The position numbers and the translations under genes are program-made. The notes beneath the pieces are model-generated. The model made no database searches. It worked only from the letters and a program-made list of their open reading frames with translations, and was not told the DNA's origin. Of a stretch of DNA of 64,000 bases, positions 37,673 through 48,839 are shown piece after piece. The stretch's first letter is position 1; every line of letters starts with the position of its first letter. This stretch comes from Rugalucina vietnamica (lineage: Eukaryota; Mollusca; Bivalvia; Lucinida; Lucinidae): assembly GCA_964017185.1 (NCBI GenBank), contig OZ024869.1, positions 60,724,761 through 60,788,760 on the forward strand. The letters are read 5' to 3'.

Positions 37673-38557
37673 CCTTTACAGATTAACTAATAAACAGGTG
37701 TCACCTGCGCTGTGTTGTCAAAATATCCTAGAACAAGTTAGTGACAATATACAAAGGATTAACAGAATCAATGTCTCTCTATCTATAGAGATACTATGAC
37801 AGCATCAATAACTTTGAGAGTCATATTATAAAACTGATGTCAAAATTACTGCATTATTCAAATCAAGTAACATTTTCTGTCCAATTCGGAGTTGTAAAAA
37901 GCATCATGAGACCTAAAATTATGTTTATGATTCACTGTTTTGTAAAGTCTACAATCTGAAGATAAAGTGCCCAATGCACCAAGAGGGTCCATATATGCCA
38001 ACATAATACCATATACAGTTAAATCATAACTGCGTAGTTCAAGACTGGCTAGATTATCAATGCAAAAATAATCGATTGATTATTCGATTACTTTTGCAAA
38101 TCAATTGTAATTGTAATCGATTACATTCAGGAAAAAAAGATTTTTTAATCTTAATCGTTAATCGTAAGATTGAAAGTAATTGTGATCGTTAGTGATCAAC
38201 TTTGGTCCCTCGCAAAGAGTTGAAAACCTTGGACTACGCCCTCGAATTTCAACACCCCCCCCCCCCCGCTGACTGAACGAATGCTAATAAATTTATGGAA
38301 AATCATGTTTGAACCCTATATTGTTACGTACCTAATGTATCTCTACTATATTGAATTAACGTGTTGTAACGGACACCATTTTCTGTCGTTTTGATGTGTA
38401 AGAGCATTTACGGCGTAATTACATTATAGCAGGGCATTAATGTTGCTAATACCATAGGGCATTAATTGTGTTATTGTCGTGAGACTTTCTTTGACCGTGT
38501 CGGTTGACAAAAAGACATTTCAGTAATGCCATTCTGATCAGGCCAATAACACACTTT
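37673..38557. other. AT-rich non-coding stretch
   Basis: I see no gene. It holds a run of ATCGATT/AATCGATTA-like repeats around 38050-38200 and a 13-base poly-C at 38255-38267. Confidence 0.5.
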
Positions 38558-38751
38558 AGGGAGCGCGATGGCGTAGTGGTAGAGCGTCGGACTCCGAATC
38601 GAGAGGTCATTGGTTCGATCCCCACAGACGACACCGTTTTTTGTAAGACACATTAACTCCCTACAGTACTGGTTAAGCCCAAGAAGCGTTGGCTCCGTCC
38701 CGACATAATTGAAAAATTGTTGACTGGGACGTTAAGCCTCAACACAAACAA
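38558..38751 (+). mobile_element. tRNA-derived SINE
   Basis: The head has a perfect A box, TGGCGTAGTGG (38569-38579), and B box, GGTTCGATCCC (38612-38622). The cloverleaf pairs poorly in the T stem, so it is not a working tRNA gene. The body continues to TGTTGACTGGGACGTTAAG and a short CAAACAA tail, a 3' end shared with the insert at 25537-25840. Transcription by RNA polymerase III and mobilisation by a partner LINE are inferred from the class. Confidence 0.75.
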
Positions 38752-39587
38752 TATCCACGCACTTCATGTGGCACTCAAAAAATGTCTAAAGAGAGTAGAA
38801 ACCACTCCGCTAATATGTACAAACAGTATAGTGGCCACAAAATGGCATTATCAGTCGACTCAGTCAAGGAAAACAATAATACCTGTTTACATTGTGTATA
38901 GTCCGATTTTTTTCAATGTGCAGGGCGGAGCCTGTCAGTTTTTGATTGACAATGACAAAATTGACCATTACATTTAAAAATAGGTAGTTCTCACTTGGAT
39001 TATTACTTTGACCAACTTGTTATTGTTGAACCAATCAGTGTCAAAATTTAACCTCATGCACTGAAAATGATGGGTAAACACATACTGTCACAGAAAAATA
39101 TTCTGTACTACATGACTGTATTGATGTGTGACCATATTGAAAATTCCCTTAGTAAATGCCTGGTAAACATTCTTGTTGTATGACTCTGTTTTTCGTTTCA
39201 AGTTCTGATACATGTAAATATCAAATGATGTAGGCTTACTTTATATTACTAATTTACTAATGAAGGCTAAAGCGAAACTTTTTGTCATCTATTGTTTTCG
39301 TTTAAATATAGCTATTAGCTCAGTGACAAAAAAGATGAATCCAACAAACACAAACACACATTTTCTATCTCTCCTATTACCCGAGTTACAGACAAAAGTT
39401 CCCTGTAAGCATTAAAGGAGGAAAATTTCGGTTGACAACGTTTTTTATTTTAAATGACTGTGAGCGCATTAGAAAACAATGATGAATTTATCACAAACAT
39501 GATTTTTCTATGCCGCCTGTGACCCGCGTTCTGGACAAAAGTTCCCTGTCACTAGCATTAAAAGTGGATTTTTTGTGGCCGATATTT
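38752..39587. other. Non-coding stretch, no gene seen
   Basis: This is AT-rich sequence without a recognisable feature. Two phrases recur about 140 bp apart around 39390 and 39540 (GACAAAAGTTCCCTGT and AGCATTAAA), a weak imperfect duplication. Confidence 0.4.
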
Positions 39588-39740
39588 TAGCTCACGTATG
39601 CCCTCACAAAGTGAGCTTATAGGATCAGGCTACTTGAGCCGGCGTACGTGCATCTGTTTGTGCGTTCATCCGTTTCACTTTCAAATATGACTATCTCTAA
39701 GACCATGCCAAATGCGATCAAATTTTATCTGAAGCATCAT
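39588..39740 (+). repeat. Hairpin-headed repeat fragment (AGCTCAC type)
   Basis: TTTTAGCTCAC...GTGAGCTTATAGGATC forms an imperfect terminal hairpin, followed by CGTGCATCTGTTTGTGCGTTCATCCG. The layout of terminal hairpin, degenerate microsatellite and body is like the elements at 26226 and 58678. It is decayed and its right end is unclear. Confidence 0.4.
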
Positions 39741-40111
39741 TGAGGTGGGGGAATGATTGCATCAGATTGAAAAAAAAAGTTTTCTAAACCACAAGGCCCG
39801 TAGCTTTCATATTTAGTGCAAATCAGTGTATAGTACTCCTCTTTATAAAATACTGTCAATTGTGCACATGGGGTCCATGTAGACGTTTTATATCCCCTAT
39901 ATTACCCAGTCTATGGACACTTTTGTCCCTAAGCTATGTTATGAGTGGGAAAGAAAAATCTTGTTTGCGGCATAAGTATTCAGTTGTTTCCTATAGGGCT
40001 AACAGCCAGACGAAACTGTAAAAATCGGCAACATTTTCCATAATGTTGGTAATATGTGGCCTAGAAAAGTTCTGTCGCAGCATTCATCATCATTTTCTAC
40101 ATAACGATCAC

Positions 40112-40122
40112 AGCCAGACGAA

Positions 40123-40163
<41 letters not shown>

Positions 40164-40195
40164 TAAAAATTACTACTAATAATAATAATGAAAAA
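40112..40195. repeat. AAT trinucleotide microsatellite
   Basis: An uninterrupted (AAT)n core occupies about 40124-40160, followed by imperfect AAT and AAC units. Predicted poly-Ile or poly-Tyr frames over it are artefacts. Confidence 0.9.
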
Positions 40196-40349
40196 AAAAG
40201 GGCAACAAAAATTTCCACTTACATGGAACTTTTTGGTGAACGTTGTTCGTAGGTGACGTACATGTACGTCGAAAAGATGTGATTGTGGCATTAATCGCCA
40301 TTTTCTTATGCGATATCACCTAGGTTAAAGCCGAAACAATCTGCGACAA

Positions 40350-40630
40350 AAATATTCGCTGCCAGCGAAATTGCTGCTTACTTAGATATTTTTCGCTGTA
40401 GCAAAAAAACCTGCTAACTTGACCAATTTCGCTGCAGCAAAATTGCCGATAACTTGACTGTATTTTGCTGCAGCAAATTTAATTCTAACGCTGCAAGCAA
40501 AAATACTGTTAACTTGACTGCTTTTGCTGTACTAAATTGCTGCTACATGTAACATGACCGATTTTGCTGCAGTAAAATTGCTGCTAACGAGACCTTTTTT
40601 GCTGCAGCAAAGATGCTGCTAATTTGACAG
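40350..40630. repeat. ~37-bp minisatellite centred on GCTGCAGC palindromes
   Basis: About seven diverged copies have the form TAACTTGAC ... TTTTGCTGCAGCAAAA, with centres near 40389, 40426, 40463, 40488, 40521, 40560 and 40598. The longest palindrome is 16 bp and contains a PstI site (CTGCAG). No coding potential is evident. Confidence 0.7.
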
Positions 40631-41346
40631 CTGATCTTGTATGAAAAATAAGTAAAATCAGCTGGTTCTCCGAATCGCTTTATTTTTTCGAATGGTACAT
40701 TAGACCTTCTACTGAGGTCATCTACAATGCAGTAAAGCAAAGAGTTGTTGACAAAAATAGAGGCATTGGCTAACTTGATATTTGAGTTTAGCTGTATGGT
40801 TATAGTTTAGAAACAAAATGTTTATGTTTTTGTGTGTCTACCATACACTTCACCTATTTTGAAATCATTCAGGTGAAACACAGGTATAGCACAAAGACAA
40901 CAAGCATAGTCACCTTTACCTCAATTATACATTGTCAGCTCTAGGACCCTTTCTCAACAATGAAATCATCCAAGGCTGGGCTTAGCTAAGCCCTGCCCTG
41001 CACATAGAAAAAAATCCAAGTATAAAGTAAAAATACTTTGACCATGCCGGTTAACCTCACGTGATTCAGTTGTAAATGTAAAGGAGCGCCTACTTGCTTA
41101 AGACCTTTTCCAGTGCCGTGTGAAGCTCGTGGGTATGTTTTGTTTACCATAGTAGAATTCGTTTGTTAAAACATATGCATTTGAAGCAGTCCGATCAACA
41201 AAGACAAATCTATATAAAAGGTTAACCGGCACTGTCATTGTACTATAAATTATTTACTCGAGTCGCATTGCGGCTGATCACTGATGCGCGTATCAAAATC
41301 AATTTTATGGCTTCTCTTTGATTTTGGTTACAAGGGTATATTCTGA
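40631..41346. other. Non-coding stretch, no gene seen
   Basis: This is AT-rich sequence with one CACGTG E box at 41058-41063. The phrase GTTAACCGGCA at 41221 echoes the inverted TGCCGGTTAAC at 41045, a possible short inverted repeat about 180 bp apart. Confidence 0.4.
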
Positions 41347-41354
41347 TATATAAA
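41347..41354 (+). promoter_or_regulatory. Candidate TATA box upstream of a small open frame
   Basis: TATATAAA lies 46 bp before the ATG at 41401. This is a suitable spacing for a start site near 41380 and a very short 5' leader. AT-rich sequence makes chance occurrence likely. Confidence 0.25.
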
Positions 41355-41400
41355 AACATCATTTTGCTCAACTGCATTAGTATATTGACAAAATTGAACG

Positions 41401-41508
41401 ATGAAAAGAAGTCGCGGTTCGGACATCAGCAGCGATGCCAAGTCCGGCTCGAAGCTTTCCTTTAACATCGCTACCGCAAGCCACCCAAACTTGTGGAGAT
41501 TTATATGA
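41401..41508 (+). CDS. Small open frame, 35 codons, unknown
   Basis: The frame starts MKRSRGSDISSDAKSGSK and ends LWRFI. Its codons are markedly richer in G and C than the surrounding AT-rich DNA, with A at -3 of the ATG and a TATA box 46 bp upstream. It could be the first coding exon of a gene or a tiny gene. I see no strong splice donor within it and recognise no family. It may be chance. Confidence 0.25.
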   Translation: MKRSRGSDISSDAKSGSKLSFNIATASHPNLWRFI

Positions 41509-41803
41509 CTAATTTAATATAGTTTTGATTTATCGTTCTCAAAGCTAGAGAGCTTTTAAGATTCAGTGCTTACTTTTATCAAACACTGAAATACGAGGGG
41601 CGATCGGAAAATATACTATAAGACTTTAATAAGTTTAGAAATCGTTATTTTCAAAATCAAAGGTTTGAAAACTTTCGATACCTTTTAAAATATGTCGAGT
41701 GATACACAAATTCATTTTTCGAGACGAATTCGTGTTTTTTTTTTGTTGTTTTTTTCACGTCCATGCCTTTCTACGTTACGTTTTTGTTTTTAACCATGCA
41801 AAT

Positions 41804-42491
41804 CACGTGCCCAGCATTCCACGTGCATCACATGTTACCAATATTTGTCTAGTTTGATTGGTAAAAGTGTCATAACGGATAAACCGGAAAGACATTTGAA
41901 AAATTCCATGACGGGGCGCCGTCATGACCTGACGTTAAACTAACGTAACACAAAGATCAATTTGCGAAGTGCAGACATAGAGAATAAGAAAGCCAATGAA
42001 GTTTTTAAGCTTGCGAGAGTATGATACAGTCTCCTAGAACCATATTCCATCAGCTGTCAGCGTCAAAAACCGGCATCATGGCGCCAGACATCGTGAGGCC
42101 ATCATGATATAGTGCAATGCAATTTGACGTCATGGTGACGTAATCGATTTCTAGGCAATCTACGAATTTCGGGCTTGATAATCAACGGCATAGAAAGACG
42201 GATTTGTATCGAAACAGCTGACGTGAAACAACCTGCGTGGTGCGAACACAGTGAATATCGCCGATAGGTTTTCGGTCCAGTAAACACTATTAAATTTTCA
42301 ATTTCGAAACCAAATGAAAATTGCTAAACTTAAGTCTCATAGTATACGTATAAAAAATGCTGTAAAATCGATTGATATGAAATTTAGTACGAATAAACAT
42401 TGATCCTTTTGTGATTTAATGCCATTGTCATTTTAAAACAATGACGTCGGACATTCATGCACGAGACAGCGTAATGACGTCACTTCACGTG
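41804..42491. promoter_or_regulatory. Cluster of E boxes and cAMP-response elements
   Basis: Three CACGTG sites (41804-41809, 41820-41825, 42486-42491), two perfect TGACGTCA sites (42125-42132, 42475-42482) and TGACGTAA (42136-42143) fall within 700 bp. The DNA there is more CpG-rich than its flanks. Such sites bind bHLH and CREB/ATF factors in animals. No adjoining gene is identified, so function is inferred only. Confidence 0.3.
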
Positions 42492-42540
42492 ACCCGGCGC
42501 ACCTGTACCCCTGGGTTGACTTTGTTTTTGGAAAAGTTGG

Positions 42541-43721
42541 TCGACATTTTTTAATGAAAAATATTTTTCTAGCATTAATTGACCATTTTTCGAAAGAATA
42601 CGACATTCTGATGCTTTATTTCCTAATACGGTGAAATTGAATTCAACAATTTAGCGTAAAATATGCCGATTTCATTTTGTAAATTCAATACCTTGTTTTC
42701 AGGCCGGTGTTTAACGAATTGATAAAAAACTGCTATAAAATATAACTAGTAGAGTAAATATATACTTGCAGTAAATATATACTTTAAAAAAAAAGAAAAG
42801 AAAATGCCTTCGCGAAAATGCAACATTGTCGAAATTCTTAACAGTTTTGTCTATTTGACAGAGTCGGCATTTGCAAGACTCTAGAGACAAATCCATTCGA
42901 TAAAAATCCTCGTTACTTTACAAACATAAGCCGTGTACGTTGTAGTTAATATAAATATGAAATAAAATACGGGCATACGCAATCAAAACGGGTGTTACAA
43001 TACTTTTAACTAAGAAGTATTTTGAATTTGCGCAGCATAACGTTAGGCGGTGTTCCCATAACGACAGCTGCAACGCACGTGTGTATATTATGCATGCGTT
43101 ATTGCAATGGAATAACTGCATACATGTATATATTGCTGCATTATGTGATGAAATTTCATCTCGAAATAACAAAAGCTAAGGAAATGACAACATTTTCATA
43201 CGTACTTTTCGATCACCCCACGTAAAATGCATGTATATTGAACAAATGGAGCTATATATCTTTGATTAATCCATTAGCAACGTTCAATGTGAACAAATAT
43301 GACATCGTTATATGACATCGTTACAAATATGACATCGTTATAAATGTGACCACGTGCATTAAAAAGAATAAAAAAGAAAGACCAACTTGGGCTGAATTTT
43401 GAATTTAATGTTTCGTTACACTAAAATACTGCATGTCGGTATCAGATATGAAAACTCTGCGGGACATACAAGCCACAGGGTTTGTTGTTTACATTTTCTG
43501 CAATTTTCCCACGGACATTTTAACGCATGACAGAAAAAAAAATCCGCCGTCTAATCATTACTTATACATTTCACCCAGGCCAGCAGATCACTTGCATCAA
43601 AGGGTAAAAATCGTTGTTTGCGGCAGAAGGGATTTAATGCCCCCACTGTTTGGCAGACTGGGCTGCGATAATTATTTCCTTCGAGCTTGGCAAACGTTAA
43701 TGCACGTAAAAGATTGTTTAT
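42541..43721. other. Non-coding stretch, no gene seen
   Basis: This is AT-rich. Around 43298-43345 the phrase ATATGACATCGTTA occurs three times in tandem-like fashion. The open frame at 43433-43723 has no recognisable domain and overlaps the SINE fragment that follows. Confidence 0.4.
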
Positions 43722-43727
43722 AGCATA

Positions 43728-43812
43728 GAGTATCTTGCTAAGGACACAGCACGGCGGGGATATCGAATCCAGGACCTTTCACTGCAAGGTCCGGCACACG
43801 GGTACAACTATA
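43728..43812 (-). mobile_element. SINE fragment, minus strand
   Basis: Read on the minus strand it holds a B-box-like GGATTCGATATCC (43758-43770), followed by GTGTCCTTAGCAAGATACTC (43728-43747). That is close to the GTGTCCTTGGGCAAG motif found behind tRNA heads in many animal SINEs. The A-box half is missing or diverged. Confidence 0.5.
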
Positions 43813-44330
43813 CATCTCGACAAAAGTTTAGCATATTCTAATTTTAAAGTTACTAATTAATAAAAGTTAAACGTCCTGCAAAATATTTCCAAAGTATAAT
43901 GCGACTTCAACATTCATTGAATTAGAAAGGATATCATTTCAATGAAAAGCAGTGTTTCTTAATGCTGAATTCTGCCACCATGCGCCACGACTGAGCAAAC
44001 TTCACCCCATATCAAGGAAGAGCATGTTGATCTGTTACAAACAAAAATTTCAGACCTGACATTAAACGCTGACATTTAACGTTAAACAAAAATATTAAGA
44101 AAGTATAGTAAAAATGCAGTGTTTAACATTTTGAAAACAAGTTTGTCTACTACCGTCTGAAATGACAGGACAGTGATATCTATACAACATTTTTGTTCTA
44201 TCTAGCGCCTAAAGATCTTTGTAACTCTTGATTTAAGACACTGATATTGCGTACTTTTATGGATACGATTTTAAAAAGTGTCGAAAATAACCCTTTTAAA
44301 CAAGTTATTTTATCTTTTATTTTGTCATTC
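43813..44330. other. Non-coding stretch, no gene seen
   Basis: AT-rich sequence with no recognisable repeat, RNA or coding feature. Confidence 0.4.
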
Positions 44331-44400
44331 AGGTATTTAACTGACTGCCAATTTTAAATCCTAAAAGGTATTTACCTGACTGCCAATTTTAAATCCTAAA
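44331..44400. repeat. 35-bp tandem duplication
   Basis: Two copies (44331-44365, 44366-44400) share CTGACTGCCAATTTTAAATC. They differ at one position near the start (TTAACTG versus TTACCTG). Confidence 0.85.
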
Positions 44401-45846
44401 AGTCTTGATTGTTTTTTTCTGTATCCATGGCATCGAAAAGGGACTTTTGTGTTGACATTTTTAGTCAATGTGATTAGTGTTGACGAGATATTTTGCCTCC
44501 TCTTAAACAAAACAATTATGATAAACTTTTGGCGAAGAGTATATTTCCATTGTTGTCAATACGGAAAGAAAACACAAACACTATTCACTTACACGTAGAT
44601 TGTGAATGCCACTTTTTTGCCTTTCCATGTATACTTATGGTACTACGAGTACCTATCTCCAAGTCGTATTTGACTTGCGTTAGGTTATTTTTTTTATTTT
44701 TTTTCTTTCGTCTTTCGTTTTTTATTAATAGATACATATACCAAGACCAATTATGTTGTAAACACTCACCTAATGAGTGTTTCTTTACAATTTTAAGTCT
44801 GCGGGAGTAGTACATTTGGTTATGAGCAAGAATAGGTAATGAAGTACTCTGGAATTGTTAATATACTGGTTAGGGATCAAACTTTTAAGGATGCATTTTT
44901 GGGCCAATCGATAATAAATTACTTTTTTCTTTTATAAATGTAGATTAGCACTTGTATCGCACTTTCACATACTACCAATTTTGAAATTGTGCATCATCTG
45001 AATTAAGCACAGCTGTTCTTTAAACCACACTGTCCTTTAGGTACTCAGTAATTAATCATAAAGGTTGAGGTGAGGATACCAATGTGTCGCCGGGATATAC
45101 AATTTGTTTTTAAAAATACACCTATACTTATAGGCAGATCCTGTATTGACTTTACTTCTCTGAAGGTTGTGAATTTGTTTCTATTCGGAGTTTATGGTTT
45201 GTCGTTTATTTTGATTTCTTTTGATTTTTTTTTCAGCTGCATTTGCAAGGAAAGTATTACGGAATCGCCACTGTGACAGTAAAATGCACATTTTATTTTA
45301 ACGTTACTAATCTAGCATAAATGAACGCGCGTCGATTGTAATTCTTAATGAAACGGGCACGTGACCCTCTAGGGAGACTCGGCACACTGGTTATCCTGCC
45401 ACAACCGCCGCGACAGAGCACAACAAACGCGAACCAGATTTATTAGGTCACAAACAAATTAACGATAAGTAAGCCATTCATTCTGCTCTGATAATGGCAT
45501 TTATGTTACAAAGTATTGCGGCCCTTTTGCAACAGTTGTAGGGCAATAATTTTGCCATGTACGGGGAAAGTTTGAAGATGATCTGTTGACAGGTAAACAA
45601 GAAATATATATTCGACCGGAAAATGTGCTTTATCATCGCGTGACAGGCTTGGCAATTCTGTAAAATTCGTTTTGTTGGGTTATTTGCGTATATTTTTAAC
45701 TGTTTGATAGACGAATGTCGGACTCTTTCGCCTCTGGAGGGATCTGTCGTTTTAGACGAGACGGTGGCTAGTGAAAATTTTCGTTTCGCACAACACCCTC
45801 CACATACATGTACTAGGTTTGATGCTATGGGTGATTTCTTTGGTTA
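44401..45846. other. Non-coding stretch, no gene seen
   Basis: This is mostly AT-rich. It becomes richer in CpG from about 45330 (CGGGCACGTGACCC, CGCGACAGAGC). Open frames at 44493-44810 and 45070-45276 are dominated by poly-Phe/Leu runs and are not credible. Confidence 0.4.
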
Positions 45847-46542
45847 AAACAGCAGTCACACAGTAGCGTATAAGTGAAACGCGCGCCGGGCGTGTTGAGA
45901 AAATAGCAAAATTCCACGTACGCCAGACGCACGTCGGAAACACGTTCAAAACTCGCTACAAGCGCGTTGGGTACGCTTGGTGTACGTCCGGCGCGCGTCG
46001 CTGTACGTCGCTAAAAGTCTGTTTCGCGCGCGATTGGGCTAAAAAAAATTTAAACATGCTTAAAATTTTCTAAAAGCTCGGCGTGTCTCGGGCGTGTGAC
46101 TTTTACGACCCGAATAAGTTCCACGCGCGCTACAGGCGCGTTGAATACGCTCTGAACGCGTTGAAGCACGCCAGTGTACGTTCCATGCGCGTTCCGATTT
46201 AAATCCTAAATCCTAAATTTTTTTTTTAAATTTTTATTTATTTATTTTTTTTTTTTTGCTTCAGTAGCGTGCCCTAAGCGTGTGTGAAACGCGCGTTGAA
46301 CGTTCGATGCGCGCCTCTAGCGCGTGCTTAGGCGCACATACGTCTGGGACGTATCACAGCCGTACTCCAAAACTTTGAGATTTTTCATACGTCCGGGACT
46401 CGCTTCAGTCACGCGCTGTGTGACTGCTAAAGCGAGTTAAAGGAACAAATTAATTTTTATACGTCCAAAGTCTTCAGCGTGTTGAGATTTTACATACGCC
46501 CGGCGCGCGTTTGGGTTATACGCTACTGTGTGACTGCTGTTT
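45847..46542. mobile_element. CpG-rich MITE-like element, 696 bp
   Basis: Ends AAACAGCAGTCACACAGTAG and its inverted copy form terminal inverted repeats that match over roughly 45 bp, including the inner GCGCGCCGGGCGT. TA flanks both ends (45845-45846 and 46543-46544), consistent with a TA duplication, although the TAAAAC/GTTTTA symmetry leaves the exact edge uncertain. The interior is full of GCGCGTTGA, TACGTC and GCGCGC units, an extreme CpG density in this AT-rich locus. It encodes no protein. Confidence 0.7.
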
Positions 46543-47015
46543 TAGATTAAGAGTTTCTAGGCACGTTGTCGCCCTGTGGTATGGTGCATTTGCTCTCCAG
46601 AAGCCGTTACGTATGTTACCCATTTAAAACAGAAATATACTTTGAGTTTGTAAAATGCAATATGAATCTCTCACCTAAATGTCAAAGTTAAATATGCCAT
46701 ATGATTCATCAAAGTTACTAGCACATATATTGATATTTGTTAATCATTGTTAATCGCCGATGGCGTTACCTACATGTACGTTACAGTTCCAAAACTTTGT
46801 TATGTTCATTTTCATAATATTAAGCTTTCAACTTCAATATCACTACATTATTTTTTTCCCTGCATGTACTGAACATGTCTTATCATGTCATCTCCATGAT
46901 CATAGCTCCAGAAAAAAGAAGGCCCGTGCAATATACAGATAAATGTTTCAGTCGTAAGAAACTTGCAATGAAAATGAAATATTTTTTAATATTATTGTTC
47001 ACAACATTGATTATT
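46543..47015. other. Non-coding stretch with one palindromic motif
   Basis: No gene is seen. It carries one GTTACGTATGTTAC (46606-46619), the motif that recurs in element 2. Confidence 0.45.
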
Positions 47016-47060
47016 GGTACACGTTAGAACCGCCTCGGCGAGGCGGTTCTGGCGAGTACC
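47016..47060. repeat. 45-bp GC-rich palindrome
   Basis: GGTAC at each outer edge encloses AGAACCGCCTC-GGC-GAGGCGGTTCT. Eighteen of 21 positions per arm pair. It lies at the edge of unlike sequence and may be the terminus of a repeat. It is followed 59 bp later by GTAACGTATGTAAC (47119-47132). Confidence 0.7.
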
Positions 47061-48335
47061 CACAATCTATCTTTTGGATCAAAAGTAAGAGAAGTGGGTA
47101 TACCCCTTCGTAAAGATGGTAACGTATGTAACACAAACATATTAAAACTCAATGATTTTCATACAGGTGATATGCTCATCGTTGTCCAATATTATAATTT
47201 GGCACTACTGAGGAACTCATATTAGTTGTATGAACTATTCAAGAGTATATAATCCGGTTTAAAGTGTTTTGGCACCTTTTTGAGCAAGGATTACTGCTAC
47301 AGATAATGAATTATTATTTCTTTTACATCCACTCTAACTTCCACTTGGCATATCCTATGCCAATTAAATAAATGCCAAATAGCCCATTTGCACTATCTTT
47401 AAGGTGGCCATGTTCCATCTCATCTCTTTGTGTTCAAATCAATCATGACATGGCGACATCTGTTGACATAAACGTCTGCCTATCAAAACTATTAATTACC
47501 ATTAATATTTTATCATGATAGCAGACTCCCACATCAAACCAGTAATGAATTTTGCTTCCTTAGACGCCAATTTCATGGGTTTGTGGTACATAATGTCTGC
47601 AAATGAAAATAGTGACTCTGAGCATGGGCAAGTTTAGTGCCCAGGGGTATCAGTATGAACCCGAGTATTCAATTGATACAAACTTAAACAGCACTTATTG
47701 GAGCATTTGTACATGTGCATAAAATATACGGTTATGTTGATAATAATTATACAAATAAATATTAATAAAATATGTTATTTCATATAAATGCTCCAGCAAT
47801 ATATCAACAGACCTGCATGTCTTCTTTGAAACTGTTAGGTTCAAAATCCTTTTCACACACACAATTTTCGCTTATGGTAGGAAAATGTTCTAATATCCAA
47901 ATTTGTGTATCATTTTTTTCTTTGTATGGTTGCAAAACACCTTATACCCATTCCCCTTGTCACCATGCAGAATTTTGCCTAGCATGAAGGCATTTAACAC
48001 TGATACCTTTGCTGTCCAACAGCAACAATTTACCCAGATAACAGACCCCTGCATGTCATGACTGTAGATTTTATCAGCAGTAATGGTGGTCATGCTGGTT
48101 CCAACTTTGATTAGCTATAACAGATAATTAGAGAAATTATTTAGAGAATTAAACATATCATAGTCATTTATATAATCAGAGAAGTGAAAGGTGCCAATAC
48201 AGTTTAAACGCTCACACCAAAACCCCAAATCCCAAAGTATGGATGTTTTGCCATTGTTCATTGTTATGGAATGCTATGATGAACGCCTTCTGTCAATATT
48301 TCTGAAGTAACCTTTCGCAATATGTGAGATAAGGG
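47061..48335. other. Non-coding stretch, no gene seen
   Basis: AT-rich sequence whose only notable site is GTAACGTATGTAAC at 47119-47132. Open frames are short. Confidence 0.4.
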
Positions 48336-48665
48336 GAAAATCGTATAAAATGTGATAAAAGTATGAAATTTGGCACAGTACCTCCTTTGACCACTTACAT
48401 CAATTGAGCCAAATAAACTTATTTAATGCACTTCTTGAATCAGAACACATAAATTGGAATTGAAAATCGAGTCAAAAACACGAACAGAATTCAAGATATT
48501 GTCATATTTGTATTTTATGGTGGCAATCTTGAAATTCAAGATAGCCGCCACTAAAATGCTCACATCACGTGTGTCTCGGTCTATTTTGATTTGTAACCAT
48601 ATAATGAAGCCTTGTGCCAAATTTCACACTTTTATCACAATTTGAACGATTTTCATGTAGGCCGA
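48336..48665. repeat. MITE-like inverted repeat, ~330 bp
   Basis: Arms of about 150 bp are imperfect reverse complements. TGATAAAAGTATGAAATTTG at about 48353 pairs with CAAATTTCACACTTTTATCA at about 48619. The centre is the hairpin GGTGGC-A-ATCTTGAA / TTCAAGAT-A-GCCGCC near 48530. This explains the overlapping open frames on both strands. Confidence 0.7.
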
Positions 48666-48839
48666 GAGCCAGCAGTATGTTTAATCATGTTGTTGAGGCC
48701 AAAAGGTTTGAAGGCATATTGTAAAGCAGAAAAGTATGCTGAATTCAAAAATTAAAGTCTTAGAAAAATCGGACGGTACACAACTTGACAATATGCGAAC
48801 GAATACCCCCGGCATTACTCCCTTTTATAATAGCACCGA

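Noticed and set aside
38563..38636. Functional tRNA gene
   Set aside because: A and B boxes are perfect but the T stem mispairs, and a SINE body with a CAAA-type tail follows.
42102..42287. 61-codon minus-strand frame
   Set aside because: No domain or splice support, and it overlaps the CRE/E-box cluster.
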